From contig NZ_JAPVBH010000009.1 in NCBI RefSeq assembly GCF_026967795.1, positions 1-64,000 on the forward strand: DNA of 64,000 nucleotides. The letters run 5' to 3'. Of the stretch, positions 1 through 8,645 are shown piece by piece. The DNA is from Modestobacter sp. VKM Ac-2986 (GTDB taxonomy: Bacteria > Actinomycetota > Actinomycetes > Mycobacteriales > Geodermatophilaceae). The notes under the pieces are model-generated. The model was not told where the DNA came from, made no database searches, and saw only the letters and a list, made by a program, of their open reading frames with translations. The first letter of the stretch is position 1. The number at the start of each line of letters is the position of its first letter. Made by a program: the position numbers and the translations under genes.

Positions 1-59
1 TTTCAGCGCCGATGGTACTGCCCCGGGGACGGGGTGGGAGAGTAGGACGCCGCCGGACA
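1..59 (+). rRNA. rrf: 5S ribosomal RNA, 3' part
   Basis: The first bases match the 3' half of bacterial 5S rRNA: the conserved GCGCCGATGGTACTGC segment is followed by the GGGGACGGGGTGGGAGAGTAGG loop E/helix IV region and the closing GCCGCCGG arm. The 5' half lies outside the window. Two strong hairpins follow directly, as expected at the end of an rrn operon. The exact 3' end (about 57-60) is estimated. Confidence 0.93.
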
Positions 60-66
60 CAACTCC

Positions 67-106
67 CAGGAACGGGGCCACAGCTATCGCTGTGGCCCCG
101 TTCCTG
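67..106 (+). terminator. rrn operon terminator hairpin 1
   Basis: A perfect 18-bp stem (67-84 with 89-106) closes a TATC loop just after the 5S rRNA. No U-tract follows, as is common in high-GC Actinobacteria. Confidence 0.85.
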
Positions 107-137
107 CATTCCTGGACACCATCCGGATGAGCAGTCG

Positions 138-173
138 AGAACGGGGTCACGGCGTCAGCCGTGGCCCCGTTCT
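138..173 (+). terminator. rrn operon terminator hairpin 2
   Basis: A second 16-bp stem (138-153 with 158-173, one G-U pair, GTCA loop) lies about 30 bases after the first. The two arms share the GAACGGGG core with hairpin 1, so this is a tandem terminator, probably made by duplication. Confidence 0.8.
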
Positions 174-422
174 TGCGTTCCCGGACCGCGAGCAGTTGGA
201 CAGCCGGGCTCGGTCCACGACCGAGGAGCTCGGGCCCAGTCGTCTGAGGACACGAGCCGACAGAACGGCCGCCCATCCGATCGAGAGCGGATCGAGCGGA
301 CGTCCTGTTCGAGCCTTGGAAGGCGCGTGACGAAAGTCGAGTCGTCCAGGCCCCGGGCTGTCCGGCCTACTCATCCCAGCAGGGAGGCCGGTCAGCATGG
401 TCCGGTACGAGCCGGACTCACC
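174..422. other. non-coding spacer after the rrn operon
   Basis: No tRNA cloverleaf and no convincing reading frame is seen between the rrn terminators and the end of the DUF2461 gene. A short 6-bp dyad (400-405 with 412-417) is the only structure noted. Confidence 0.5.
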
Positions 423-451
423 GGCCGGCACCCGTCTGTCGCGTGCCGGCC
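423..451 (-). terminator. hairpin downstream of DUF2461 gene
   Basis: A 9-bp perfect stem (423-431 with 443-451) with an 11-base loop lies 5 bases past the stop codon of the minus-strand DUF2461 gene. Probable terminator of the GNAT-DUF2461 unit. Confidence 0.5.
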
Positions 452-456
452 CGAGG

Positions 457-1131
457 TCAGCGGCGGCGGTCGGGTGGGGCGGTGGTCGCACCCACGTTGT
501 CGGCCAGCCACCGGTTCAGGTCGGCGAACTCGCGCCACGCGTCCCGGACCCGGTCGAGGGCGGTGCGCTCCTGCAGCCAGTCCGCCGGCGTCCACGACTG
601 TGAGGCGTGCAGCGACTTGTGCCGCAGCAGGCCGATCCGCGGGTGGTCGACGGCGTGACCACGCGGCGCCCGCACCAGCTGCTCCCCGTCGATCGAGAAG
701 CCCGCCGCGCGCAGGCGCTGCACCTCGTGCTCGAGGCGGGCGCCCTGCACGTCGTCGGCCACCGCACGCCGGTACCGCTCCACCTGGTCCGGCTGCAGGC
801 GCCAGCACCCACCGGAGACCAGCAGTCCGTCCGCCGACACCTGTACGTACAGCGCACCCGCGCCGGTGCCCTCGCGGTGCAGCACCGCGCCCTGGTGGGT
901 CTTGTACGGCGTCTTGTCGTGGCTGAACCGGACGTCGCGGTAGGGCCTGAAGAGCTTGGGGGTGCCGAACTCCGCCGTCAGCTCCTCGGTCAGCGCCAGC
1001 ATGGGGCTGCGGACGTGGGTCTCGTAGTCGCTGCGGTGCTCGGTCCAGAAGGTCTTGCTGTTGTCGGCTTCCAGGCCTTCGTAGAAGACCAGTCCCTCAT
1101 CGGGGAAGCCGGTGAAGCGGGGAGAGCTCAC
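457..1131 (-). CDS. DUF2461 (TIGR02453) family protein
   Basis: A protein of 224 residues matching the DUF2461/TIGR02453 family. Typical features are the N-terminal FTGFPDEGLVFYEGLEADNSKTFW-like stretch (residues about 6-30), the FRPYRDVRFSHDKTPYKTH region (about 60-80) and the GGCWRLQPDQ motif. The biochemical role of the family is unknown. The GTG start at 1131 is chosen because it overlaps the stop of the upstream GNAT gene by four bases (GTGA), which indicates translational coupling; a longer frame up to 1188 would only add an Arg-rich stretch. Probably cotranscribed with the GNAT gene from the promoter at 1707-1712. Confidence 0.85.
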   Translation of the reverse strand: MSSPRFTGFPDEGLVFYEGLEADNSKTFWTEHRSDYETHVRSPMLALTEELTAEFGTPKLFRPYRDVRFSHDKTPYKTHQGAVLHREGTGAGALYVQVSADGLLVSGGCWRLQPDQVERYRRAVADDVQGARLEHEVQRLRAAGFSIDGEQLVRAPRGHAVDHPRIGLLRHKSLHASQSWTPADWLQERTALDRVRDAWREFADLNRWLADNVGATTAPPDRRR

Positions 1132-1700
1132 GGTGTCCCTTCTCCGTCGGCGGCGGGGTCGTCCCCGTCCAGCCGGGTGTGCCAGCACAGCTGCCGCACG
1201 ACGTCGTCCCCGGACTCCAGGAGACGGACGCCGCCCTCGGGTGCCCAGCCGGCCGTCTCCAGGAACCGGGAGGTCACCGCGTCCTGTTCCGCCAGCCAGC
1301 TGGTGAGGGTGGGCACGCCGGCCGCCTGGGCCAGGTCGGCGACCGCGGCGAGCAGCCGGCTGCCGTGCCCGCGTCGTCCCCAGCGTGGCTCCACCAGCAG
1401 GACGGTCACCTCACGCGCCTGGCCGTCGGGTGCGGTCGCGGCGAAGCCGACGACGGCGCCGGCGTCCACGGCCACGAGGACGGCGTGGTCCGGTGACGGG
1501 GGAGCGGTGATGGCACGGCGCCAGGTCTCGGTGGTGGCGGCGTCGTCCCAGGCGTCGAGGACGTCGGCCGGCAGCAGGTCGCCGAACGCCGTCCGCCAGG
1601 TCACCAGCTGCACGCGGGCGATCGACGCGGCGTCGTCCGGGGTGGCCGGGCGGACGGAGACGTCGGCCTGTCCGGTCAGGCGCAGCGACGGGAGGTCCAC
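1128..1700 (-). CDS. GNAT family N-acetyltransferase
   Basis: A protein of 190 residues with a GNAT fold. The acetyl-CoA pyrophosphate-binding motif (RRGHG, residues about 109-113) follows the beta-4 strand EVTVLLVEP. The N-terminal half (VRPATPDDAASIARV) is the usual GNAT opening. The acceptor substrate cannot be read from the sequence. The GTG start at 1700 sits six bases after a TAGGCT box, so transcription and translation probably start together (leaderless). The stop overlaps the DUF2461 start by four bases, making a two-gene operon. Confidence 0.87.
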   Translation of the reverse strand: MDLPSLRLTGQADVSVRPATPDDAASIARVQLVTWRTAFGDLLPADVLDAWDDAATTETWRRAITAPPSPDHAVLVAVDAGAVVGFAATAPDGQAREVTVLLVEPRWGRRGHGSRLLAAVADLAQAAGVPTLTSWLAEQDAVTSRFLETAGWAPEGGVRLLESGDDVVRQLCWHTRLDGDDPAADGEGTP

Positions 1701-1706
1701 GGCGGC

Positions 1707-1712
1707 AGCCTA
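1707..1712 (-). promoter_or_regulatory. -10 box for leaderless GNAT gene
   Basis: TAGGCT on the minus strand, six bases before the GTG start at 1700. It fits the TANNNT-N6-start pattern seen many times in this window. Confidence 0.55.
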
Positions 1713-1773
1713 GGCTCGTTGCCCTGCCGCCCGGCTCGGCGATCGTCGTACCCGCCAGGCAGGATCACCGGCC

Positions 1774-2994
1774 GTGGAGACCTCCGGAGAACGGTTGCCG
1801 GCTGCCCTGGCCCGGCGCATCGCGCTGGCCGCGCAGGGGTTCGCCGACCCCCGGCCGGCCGGCCCCGTCGGCACCCGGCAGCTGCGGCGCACCGTCGAGC
1901 GCCTGGGCGTCGTCCAGATCGACTCGGTCAACGTCCTCTCCCGCTCGCACTACCTGCCCTACTTCAGCCGGCTCGGCCCCTACCCGCGTGCGGCGGTGGA
2001 CCAGCTGGCCGACCGGCGGCACGACGTGTTCGAGTACTGGGCGCACGAGGCGTCGTTCCTGCCCGTGCGGCTGCAGCCCTCCCTCCGCTGGCGGATGGCG
2101 GACGCCGACCAGCAGGCCTGGGGGTCGATGACCCGCGTGCAGCGGGAGCGGCCCGAGTACGTGGCGGCCCTGCTCGACCGCATTCGGGAGAACGGGCCGC
2201 TCAAGGCCAGCCAGCTCGCCGAGGCGCGACCCGACCGGCCCGGCACGATGTGGAACTGGCACGCGGGCAAGGCCGCCCTGGAGTACCTGTTCTTCACCGG
2301 GGCGCTCACCGCCCGCGCGCGCACCGCCGGCTTCGAGCGCGTCTACGACCTCACCGAGCGGGTGCTGCCCGCCGCCGTGGTGCAGACACCCACTCCCGCG
2401 CGGGACGAGGCCGTGCGCGAGCTGGTGCGCACCGCCGCCCGCGCGCTGGGCGTGGCCACCGAGACCGACCTGCGCGACTACTTCCGGCTGCCCCCGGTCC
2501 TCGCCCGGACGGCGATCGCCGAGCTCGCCGACGCCGGCGAGCTGCTGCCCGTCCAGGTCACCGGCTGGGGGAAGCCGGCCTGGCTGGTGCCCGACGCGCG
2601 GCGGCCCCGGTGGGTCCGCGCACGGGCGCTGCTCTCGCCGTTCGACTCGCTGGTGTGGGAGCGGCCGCGGGTCGAGCGCCTGTTCGGGTTCCGCTACCGG
2701 CTGGAGATCTACACCCCGGCGGAGAAGCGGGTGCACGGCTACTACGTGCTGCCCTTCCTGCTCGGCGACGCGCTGGTGGCCCGGGTCGACCTCAAGGCCG
2801 ACCGGCAGGCCGGCGTCCTGCGGGTGCAGGCCGCGCACGCCGAGGCCGGGGTGGACGTCGCCGAGGTGGCCCGGGAGCTGGCCGCCGAGCTGCGGCTCAT
2901 GGCCGCCTGGCTGGAGCTGGACACGGTCGCCGTCGCCGGTTCCGGGGACCTCGCCCCGGCCCTGTCCGCCGCGCTCGTCGTACCCGCCACCTAG
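1774..2994 (+). CDS. YcaQ/AlkX-type winged-helix DNA glycosylase (HTH_42)
   Basis: A protein of 406 residues of the HTH_42 superfamily (YcaQ and AlkZ), which unhooks DNA interstrand crosslinks and alkylated bases. The diagnostic catalytic motif is Q48-I49-D50 within [10 protein letters not shown], that is the QxD form of the YcaQ (AlkX) branch rather than the QxQ of AlkZ. Other family landmarks are the [13 protein letters not shown] stretch, [12 protein letters not shown], and [25 protein letters not shown] blocks near residues 285-305. The GTG start at 1774 is in the divergent gap from the GNAT gene; a CAGGAT box lies eight bases upstream. Alkylation or crosslink repair is inferred from family membership. 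Confidence 0.88.
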   Translation: METSGERLPAALARRIALAAQGFADPRPAGPVGTRQLRRTVERLGVVQIDSVNVLSRSHYLPYFSRLGPYPRAAVDQLADRRHDVFEYWAHEASFLPVRLQPSLRWRMADADQQAWGSMTRVQRERPEYVAALLDRIRENGPLKASQLAEARPDRPGTMWNWHAGKAALEYLFFTGALTARARTAGFERVYDLTERVLPAAVVQTPTPARDEAVRELVRTAARALGVATETDLRDYFRLPPVLARTAIAELADAGELLPVQVTGWGKPAWLVPDARRPRWVRARALLSPFDSLVWERPRVERLFGFRYRLEIYTPAEKRVHGYYVLPFLLGDALVARVDLKADRQAGVLRVQAAHAEAGVDVAEVARELAAELRLMAAWLELDTVAVAGSGDLAPALSAALVVPAT

Positions 2995-3064
2995 CATCGA
3001 GCTGCCCGTCGCCGGCCCGTGCCGCGGCGGGCGGGAGCAGACCCCGAACAGACCAGGAGCGTGC

Positions 3065-3871
3065 GTGACCCAGCAGCCGGACACCCAGTACGAGGACCTG
3101 CTCCGGCGGGTGCTGGAGCACGGCGAGCCCAAGAGCGACCGCACCGGCACCGGCACCCGCAGCCTGTTCGGCGAGCGCCTGCGCTACGACCTGTCCCAGG
3201 GCTTCCCGCTGGTCACCACCAAGAGCGTGCACTTCCGGTCGATCGCCTACGAGCTGCTGTGGTTCCTCCGCGGCGACGGCAACGTGCGCTGGTTGCAGGA
3301 GCACGGCGTGACCATCTGGGACGAGTGGGCGGCCGAGGACGGCAGCCTGGGCCCGGTCTACGGCGTGCAGTGGCGCTCCTGGCCCACCCCCGACGGTCGG
3401 GAGGTCGACCAGATCTCCACCGTGCTGGACACGCTCCGGTCGGACCCGGACTCCCGGCGGATGCTGGTCTCGGCCTGGAACGTCGGCGCGCTGCCGGACA
3501 TGGCGCTGGCCCCCTGCCACGCCCTCTTCCAGTTCCACGTCAGCGGCGGCAAGCTGTCCTGCCAGCTCTACCAGCGCAGCGCCGACCTCTTCCTGGGCGT
3601 GCCGTTCAACATCGCCAGCTACGCGCTGCTCACCCAGATGGTCGCCCAGCAGGTCGGGCTCGAGCCCGGTGACTTCATCTGGGTGGGCGGTGACTGCCAC
3701 GTCTACGACAACCACGTCACCCAGGTGCGCGAGCAGCTGACCCGGGAGCCGTACCCCTTCCCGCGGCTGGAGATCGACCCGGCGCCGTCGCTGTTCGAGC
3801 ACACCTACGAGCAGTTCCACCTGCTGGACTACCGGCACCACCCGGCCATCCGCGGCAAGGTGGCCGTGTGA
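3065..3871 (+). CDS. thyA: thymidylate synthase ThyA
   Basis: Folate-dependent thymidylate synthase of 268 residues. It methylates dUMP to dTMP with methylenetetrahydrofolate and releases dihydrofolate. The active-site cysteine is C151 in the [10 protein letters not shown] motif; the dUMP-binding RR pair (R131-R132) and the [16 protein letters not shown] block are intact. The length matches the E. coli enzyme. The GTG start is preceded by an AGGAG ribosome binding site. The stop overlaps the dihydrofolate reductase start by four bases, so the enzyme that makes dihydrofolate is coupled to the one that recycles it. A ThyX gene follows. Confidence 0.98.
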   Translation: MTQQPDTQYEDLLRRVLEHGEPKSDRTGTGTRSLFGERLRYDLSQGFPLVTTKSVHFRSIAYELLWFLRGDGNVRWLQEHGVTIWDEWAAEDGSLGPVYGVQWRSWPTPDGREVDQISTVLDTLRSDPDSRRMLVSAWNVGALPDMALAPCHALFQFHVSGGKLSCQLYQRSADLFLGVPFNIASYALLTQMVAQQVGLEPGDFIWVGGDCHVYDNHVTQVREQLTREPYPFPRLEIDPAPSLFEHTYEQFHLLDYRHHPAIRGKVAV

Positions 3872-4512
3872 CGTCCCCGGCCCGCCCGGGCCCGGGTCTG
3901 CCGCACCGGGTCCGGATGGTCTGGGCGCAGGCCCACGACCGGGTGCTCGGCGCCGACGGGGCGCTGCCCTGGCACCTGCCCGAGGACCTGCGGCTGTTCA
4001 AGGCGCTGACCCTCGGGTCGACGGTGGTCATGGGCCGCCGTACCTGGGAGTCGCTGCCGGCCCGGGTCCGCCCGCTGCCCGGCCGCCGCAACGTCGTCCT
4101 GTCCACCACGCTCACCGCCGCGGAGGCCGGGGTGCCGGTGGCGCGGTCGGTCACCGACGTCCTCGCCGTCGAGGGCGACGTCTGGGTGATCGGCGGCGGC
4201 GGGGTCTACGCCGCCTTCCTGCCGCACGCGGCCGAGGTCGTCACCACCGAGATCGACGCAGCCTTCCCCGGCGACACGTTCGCCCCCGGACTCGGCGCCG
4301 GCTGGCGCCGGGCCGCCCGGGTGCCGGGGGAGGGGTGGCTGCGGTCGGCGTCCGGGCTGCGGTTCGCCGTCTCGGTGTGGACGCCGGACGGCGCGGAGGC
4401 GACCGCGGCGCCCACGGTGGCCGACGCCCTCGCCGCCGTGCCCCGGGACGAGGCAGGGCAGGACGAGGCGGGGCAGGACGAGGCGGGGCAGGACCAGGCG
4501 GGGCCCTCGTAG
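3868..4512 (+). CDS. dfrA: dihydrofolate reductase
   Basis: Dihydrofolate reductase of 214 residues, regenerating tetrahydrofolate with NADPH. The family signatures are the [14 protein letters not shown] substrate loop (about residues 32-45), the [12 protein letters not shown] cofactor segment and the [15 protein letters not shown] motif (about 109-123). The GTG start overlaps the thyA stop. The C-terminal tail after residue about 175 is unusual: it ends in four copies of a 15-bp repeat that encodes D-E-A-G-Q units. The usual enzyme is about 160-170 residues, so this tail is an extra extension with no predicted catalytic role. Confidence 0.96.
   Translation: MTSPARPGPGLPHRVRMVWAQAHDRVLGADGALPWHLPEDLRLFKALTLGSTVVMGRRTWESLPARVRPLPGRRNVVLSTTLTAAEAGVPVARSVTDVLAVEGDVWVIGGGGVYAAFLPHAAEVVTTEIDAAFPGDTFAPGLGAGWRRAARVPGEGWLRSASGLRFAVSVWTPDGAEATAAPTVADALAAVPRDEAGQDEAGQDEAGQDQAGPS
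4447..4506 (+). repeat. 15-bp in-frame tandem repeat in dfrA tail
   Basis: Four tandem 15-bp units (4447-4461, 4462-4476, 4477-4491, 4492-4506), each near GACGAGGCGGGGCAG. The first three encode DEAGQ; the last is degenerate (DQAGP). Since 15 is a multiple of three, copy-number change would keep the frame. Confidence 0.9.
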
Positions 4513-4515
4513 GCT
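4510..4515 (+). promoter_or_regulatory. -10 box for thyX
   Basis: TAGGCT seven bases before the thyX GTG start. It overlaps the dfrA stop codon, suggesting that thyX has its own leaderless transcript besides readthrough from thyA-dfrA. Confidence 0.5.
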
Positions 4516-4522
4516 CGGCCCC

Positions 4523-5275
4523 GTGCCCGCCATCGCCCCGCTGAGGGTCCAGGTCATCGCCCAGACGCAGTTCACCCCGCCGGCGGACGTGCCCTGGGAG
4601 ACCGACGCCGAGGGCGGGCAGGCGCTGGCGGAGTTCGCCGGGCGGGCCTGCTACCAGTCGTGGTCCAAGCCGAACCCGGCGACGGCGACCAACGCCGGCT
4701 ACCTGCGGCACATCCTGGAGGTCGGGCACCTGTCGGTGCTCGAGCACGGCTCGGTGACGATGTACCTGACCGGGGTCTCCCGGTCGCTGAGCCACGAGCT
4801 CATCCGGCACCGGCACTTCTCCTACAGCCAGCTCTCCCAGCGCTACGTGCCCGAGACCGACGCCGCGGTGGTCGAGCCGGCCGCGATCGCCGAGGACCCG
4901 GTCCTGCACGCGAAGTTCCTCGCCGCCACCGAGGCGGCGGTGGCCGCCTACACCGAGCTGCTCGAGGGGCTGGAGGAGCACCTCGCCGACGTCCCGCACG
5001 CCACGCTGCGCCGCAAGCAGGCCCGGCAGGCCGCCCGGGCGGTGCTGCCCAACGCCACCGAGACCCGGATCGTGGTCACCGGCAACCACCGCGCGTGGCG
5101 GCACTTCATCGCCATGCGGGCCAGCGAGCACGCCGACGTGGAGATCCGCGAGCTCGCGATGGCCTGCCTGCGCGAGCTCCAGCGGGTCGCCGGCAACGTG
5201 TTCTCCGACTTCCGGATCAGCGCGCTGGCCGACGGCACCGAGGTCGCGGCCAGCCCGTACGTGACCGAGGGCTGA
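4523..5275 (+). CDS. thyX: FAD-dependent thymidylate synthase ThyX
   Basis: Flavin-dependent thymidylate synthase of 250 residues. It makes dTMP from dUMP with NADPH and FAD and yields tetrahydrofolate, so it does not need DfrA. The ThyX motif RHR-x7-S is seen in the stretch [18 protein letters not shown] (about residues 91-108). The histidine-rich ending [14 protein letters not shown] (about residues 187-200) is the conserved FAD/dUMP-binding helix region. It lies 10 bases after dfrA, with thyA just upstream, so both kinds of thymidylate synthase are adjacent. The thyX-dapA-rnj order is the same as in M. tuberculosis (Rv2754c-Rv2752c). Confidence 0.98.
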   Translation: MPAIAPLRVQVIAQTQFTPPADVPWETDAEGGQALAEFAGRACYQSWSKPNPATATNAGYLRHILEVGHLSVLEHGSVTMYLTGVSRSLSHELIRHRHFSYSQLSQRYVPETDAAVVEPAAIAEDPVLHAKFLAATEAAVAAYTELLEGLEEHLADVPHATLRRKQARQAARAVLPNATETRIVVTGNHRAWRHFIAMRASEHADVEIRELAMACLRELQRVAGNVFSDFRISALADGTEVAASPYVTEG

Positions 5276-5316
5276 CCCACCGGCACCGCGGGAGCGACCG
5301 GGGGAGCGGCGGTCGG

Positions 5317-5322
5317 TAGATT
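5317..5322 (+). promoter_or_regulatory. -10 box for dapA
   Basis: TAGATT six bases before the dapA ATG, with no ribosome binding site between: a leaderless start. Confidence 0.55.
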
Positions 5323-5328
5323 CGCACC

Positions 5329-6225
5329 ATGACCACCGATCCCGCCCGGCCCTTCGGGCGTGTGCTCACGGCCATGGTCACCCCGCTGGCCGAGGACGGG
5401 TCGATCGACCTCGCCGGCGCGCAGGAGCTCGCCGCGCACCTGGTCGACCGCCAGTCCCACGACGGCCTGGTGGTCTTCGGCACCACCGGGGAGTCCCCGA
5501 CCATCAGCGACGGCGAGCAGCACGCCGTGCTGGAGGCCGTCCTGGACGCCGTCGGGGACCGGGCCACCGTCATCGCCGGCGTGGGCACCAACGACACCGC
5601 GCACTCGATCGAGAAGGCCCAGAGCGCCGCGCGCCTGGGCGTGCACGGACTGCTGGTCGTCACCCCGTACTACAACAAGCCCCCGCAGGCCGGGCTGCTG
5701 CGGCACTTCACCGCCGTCGCGGACTCCACCGACCTGCCGGTGATGCTCTACGACATCCCGCCCCGGTCGGTCGTGCCGATCGAGGTCGAGACCCTGGTGC
5801 GGGCCGCCGAGCACCCCAACATCGTCGCGGTCAAGGACGCCAAGGGCGACCTCGGCGCGGTGATGTGGACCCTGGCCCGCACCGACCTCGCCTACTACTC
5901 CGGCGAGGACATGCTCAACCTGCCGCTGCTGGCCGCCGGTGCGGTGGGCGTGGTCAGCGTGGTCGGCCACCTGGTCGGCACCCGGCTGGCCGAGCTCATC
6001 GCCGCCGTGGAGGCCGGTGACCTGGTCACCGCCCGCGCGGTCAACCAGGCGCTGCTGCCGGTCTACACCGGCGTCTTCCGCACGCAGGGCACCATCATGA
6101 TCAAGGCGGCGCTGCGCGAACTGGGGCTGCCGGCCGGCCCCGTCCGCCCGCCGCTCGTCGACGCCACCCCCGAAGAGCTGGAGCAACTGCGCATGGACCT
6201 CGCCGCCGGGAACGTCACCCTGTGA
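5329..6225 (+). CDS. dapA: 4-hydroxy-tetrahydrodipicolinate synthase
   Basis: A protein of 298 residues that condenses pyruvate with aspartate semialdehyde in the diaminopimelate/lysine pathway. The TIM-barrel aldolase signatures are all present: GTTGESPTIS (about 51-60), the YYNKPPQ segment with the catalytic tyrosine (about 114-120), and the Schiff-base lysine K169 in the VAVKDAKGD motif. The next gene rnj overlaps by four bases (GTGA). dapF is about 52 kb downstream in the window. Confidence 0.97.
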   Translation: MTTDPARPFGRVLTAMVTPLAEDGSIDLAGAQELAAHLVDRQSHDGLVVFGTTGESPTISDGEQHAVLEAVLDAVGDRATVIAGVGTNDTAHSIEKAQSAARLGVHGLLVVTPYYNKPPQAGLLRHFTAVADSTDLPVMLYDIPPRSVVPIEVETLVRAAEHPNIVAVKDAKGDLGAVMWTLARTDLAYYSGEDMLNLPLLAAGAVGVVSVVGHLVGTRLAELIAAVEAGDLVTARAVNQALLPVYTGVFRTQGTIMIKAALRELGLPAGPVRPPLVDATPEELEQLRMDLAAGNVTL

Positions 6226-7943
6226 CCACCGTGATGCCACCGAAGGGCCAGCCCGCCCTGCAGCCCCACCTGGGCCTGAAGGCGCCCCCGCCGCTGCCGA
6301 AGGGCGGCCTGCGGGTGATGGCGCTGGGCGGTCTGGGGGAGATCGGCCGCAACATGGCCGTCCTGGAGTTCGACGGCCAGCTCCTGGTCATCGACTGCGG
6401 CGTGCTCTTCCCCGAGGCCGACCAGCCCGGTGTCGACCTGATCCTGCCCGACTTCGGGGTCATCGAGCACCGGCTGCACGAGATCACCGCCGTCGTCCTC
6501 ACCCACGGGCACGAGGACCACATCGGCGCCGTGCCCTACCTGCTGCGGCTGCGCAAGGACATCCCGCTGGTGGGTTCCCGGTTCACCCTGGCGCTGGTCA
6601 AGGCCAAGCTGCGCGAGCACCGCATCGACCCGGTGCTGGTCGAGGTGGCCGCCGGTGACGACCACCTGGCCGGGAACTTCCACTGCGAGTTCATCAGCGT
6701 CAACCACTCGATCCCCGACGCGCTCGCCGTCGCGGTGCACACCCCGGCCGGCACGCTGGTGCACACCGGTGACTTCAAGATGGACCAGCTGCCGCTCGAC
6801 GGCGTCCTCACCGACCTGGGCGCCTTCGCCCGGCTCGGCGTCGAGGGCATCGACCTGCTGCTGGCCGACTCCACCAACGCCGAGGTTCCCGGGTTCGTCA
6901 CCTCCGAGCGCACCATCGGCCCGGTCCTGGACGACGTCTTCGAGCGCGCCACCCAGCGGCTGATCGTCTCCAGCTTCGCCAGCCACGTGCACCGCATCCA
7001 GCAGGTGCTCGACTGCGCGGCCAAGCACGGGCGGAAGGCCGCGTTCGTGGGCCGCTCGATGGTCCGCAACATGGGCGTCGCGCAGGACCTCGGCCTGCTG
7101 CACGTGCCGTCGGGCCTGATGGTCAAGCTCGACGAGGCCACCGCCATGCCGCCAGAGCAGGTCGTGCTGATCAGCACCGGGTCACAGGGCGAGCCGCTGT
7201 CGGCGCTGGGCCGGATGGCCCGCGGCGACCACCACCAGATCACCATCGAGGCCGGCGACACGATCATCCTGGCCTCCTCCCTGGTGCCCGGGAACGAGAC
7301 CTCGGTCTACAAGGTCATCAACTCCCTCGCCCGGCTCGGCGCCACCGTCGTGCACAAGGAGACGGCGAAGGTGCACGTCTCCGGGCACGCGCCCGCCGGT
7401 GAGCTGCGCACCCTGATCAACGTCGCCAAGCCCCGGCACCTCATGCCGGTGCACGGCGAGTGGCGGCACCTGCGGGCGCACGCGGCGCTGGCCGAGCAGA
7501 CCGGCATGCGCCGGGACCAGATCCTGCTCGCCGAGGACGGCGTCGTCGTCGACCTCGTCGACGGCAAGGCCTCCATCGTGGGCAGCGTGCCGATCGGCAA
7601 CGTCTACGTCGACGGGCTCAACGTCGGCGACGTCGGCGAGGAGTCGCTGCAGGCCCGCCGGATCCTCGGCGACGAGGGCTTCGTGGCCCTCACCGTGGTC
7701 ATCGAACCCTCCACCCGCACCATCGTGCGGCCCGTGCACCTCACCGCCCGCGGCTTCTCCGACGACCAGAGCGCCTTCGACGAGGTGCTCAAGCTGGTGG
7801 AGAAGGAGCTCGGCCGGGCGATGGAGGACGAGTCGGTGGACGCCCACCGGCTCTCCCAGGTCATCCGCCGCACGGTCGGCAAGTGGGTGTCGGACAAGTA
7901 CCGCCGCCGCCCGATGATCATCCCGACGGTCCTCGAGGTGTGA
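6222..7943 (+). CDS. rnj: ribonuclease J
   Basis: A protein of 573 residues of the metallo-beta-lactamase/beta-CASP family: RNase J, with 5'-exonuclease and endonuclease activity in rRNA maturation and mRNA decay. The zinc-binding HGHEDH motif is at residues 95-100; later landmarks are the TGDFKMD motif, the beta-CASP segment SSFASHVHRIQQ and the C-terminal HVSGHA motif. The GTG start overlaps the dapA stop. The last codon is followed at once by a 21-bp palindromic terminator shared with the convergent sortase gene. Confidence 0.96.
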   Translation: MTTVMPPKGQPALQPHLGLKAPPPLPKGGLRVMALGGLGEIGRNMAVLEFDGQLLVIDCGVLFPEADQPGVDLILPDFGVIEHRLHEITAVVLTHGHEDHIGAVPYLLRLRKDIPLVGSRFTLALVKAKLREHRIDPVLVEVAAGDDHLAGNFHCEFISVNHSIPDALAVAVHTPAGTLVHTGDFKMDQLPLDGVLTDLGAFARLGVEGIDLLLADSTNAEVPGFVTSERTIGPVLDDVFERATQRLIVSSFASHVHRIQQVLDCAAKHGRKAAFVGRSMVRNMGVAQDLGLLHVPSGLMVKLDEATAMPPEQVVLISTGSQGEPLSALGRMARGDHHQITIEAGDTIILASSLVPGNETSVYKVINSLARLGATVVHKETAKVHVSGHAPAGELRTLINVAKPRHLMPVHGEWRHLRAHAALAEQTGMRRDQILLAEDGVVVDLVDGKASIVGSVPIGNVYVDGLNVGDVGEESLQARRILGDEGFVALTVVIEPSTRTIVRPVHLTARGFSDDQSAFDEVLKLVEKELGRAMEDESVDAHRLSQVIRRTVGKWVSDKYRRRPMIIPTVLEV

Positions 7944-7944
7944 G

Positions 7945-7987
7945 GTGGAGTGGATCCGTCGACGTGACGTCGACGGATCCACTCCAC
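7945..7987. terminator. bidirectional terminator between rnj and sortase gene
   Basis: A perfect 21-bp palindrome (7945-7965 with 7967-7987, one base between arms) exactly fills the gap between two convergent stop codons. Its GTGGAGTGGATCCGTCGAC arm resembles the hairpin near 10722-10758, suggesting a repeated terminator type. Confidence 0.85.
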
Positions 7988-8641
7988 TCAGGTGAGGCGC
8001 TCGGCGGTGACCACGAGGTTGTCGACGTAGCTGCGGGCGCCGCGGTCGAAGTCCCCGGTGCAGGTGACCAGCCGCAGCACGTCGGCGGTCGTGGCGCCGA
8101 ACACCGCCGCGGTCGGGAACCGGTCCTTGGGCACCTGCTCGGTCCCGGTGACGGCGTAGCGGGCGACCGAGCCGTCGGCGACGGTCACCTCCACCACGTC
8201 GCCGGCGACCAGGTCGCGGAGGTCGTGGAAGACCGCCGGGCCGGCGGTGGAGTCCACGTGCCCGAGCAGGACGGTCGGGCCCCGTGACCCCGGCCGGCCG
8301 CCACCGGTGAACCACCCGGCGTCGTCGAAGTCCGTGGGCACCTCGGCCGTGCCGTCGGCAGCCAGGCCGAGGTCGACCAGGTCGCGCTGCACGCCGATGG
8401 CCGGGACGGACACCGACACCGGTGCGGGCACCGCGGCCGGGTCGAGCACCGCCGACCCCGTGCCGGGCCCTGCTGTCCCCGTGCCGGGCCTCGCCGGCGG
8501 CGGGGACACCGCCGCCGCCGGCGAGGGGCTCGTCGGGCCGCCGGCCTGCGGCACGGACGCCGGGTCCGCCGCCGGCCCGCCGCACCCGCTCAGCGCGAGT
8601 GCGGCACAGCCGGCCAGCAGCACCGCACGTCCGGACCGCAC
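7988..8641 (-). CDS. class F sortase, putative lipoprotein
   Basis: A protein of 217 residues with a sortase domain from about residue 72. The catalytic triad is visible: H128 in the LLGHVDS motif, C194 in LVTCTGDFD and R203 in RGARSYVDN. The TCTGDFD-type motif and the single N-terminal anchor fit class F, the actinobacterial type. The first 20 residues look like a lipoprotein signal ending in LSGC (C20), followed by a Pro/Ala/Gly-rich linker, so it may be tethered as a lipoprotein rather than by a transmembrane helix. The gene begins four bases after the CHRD gene, whose C-terminus is a candidate substrate signal. The precise recognition motif is not proven. Confidence 0.88.
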   Translation of the reverse strand: MRSGRAVLLAGCAALALSGCGGPAADPASVPQAGGPTSPSPAAAVSPPPARPGTGTAGPGTGSAVLDPAAVPAPVSVSVPAIGVQRDLVDLGLAADGTAEVPTDFDDAGWFTGGGRPGSRGPTVLLGHVDSTAGPAVFHDLRDLVAGDVVEVTVADGSVARYAVTGTEQVPKDRFPTAAVFGATTADVLRLVTCTGDFDRGARSYVDNLVVTAERLT

Positions 8642-8645
8642 CGGA

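Noticed and set aside
105-456. tRNA gene after the 5S rRNA
   Set aside because: No acceptor stem, T-loop GTTCGAATC-type sequence or anticodon arm can be assembled.
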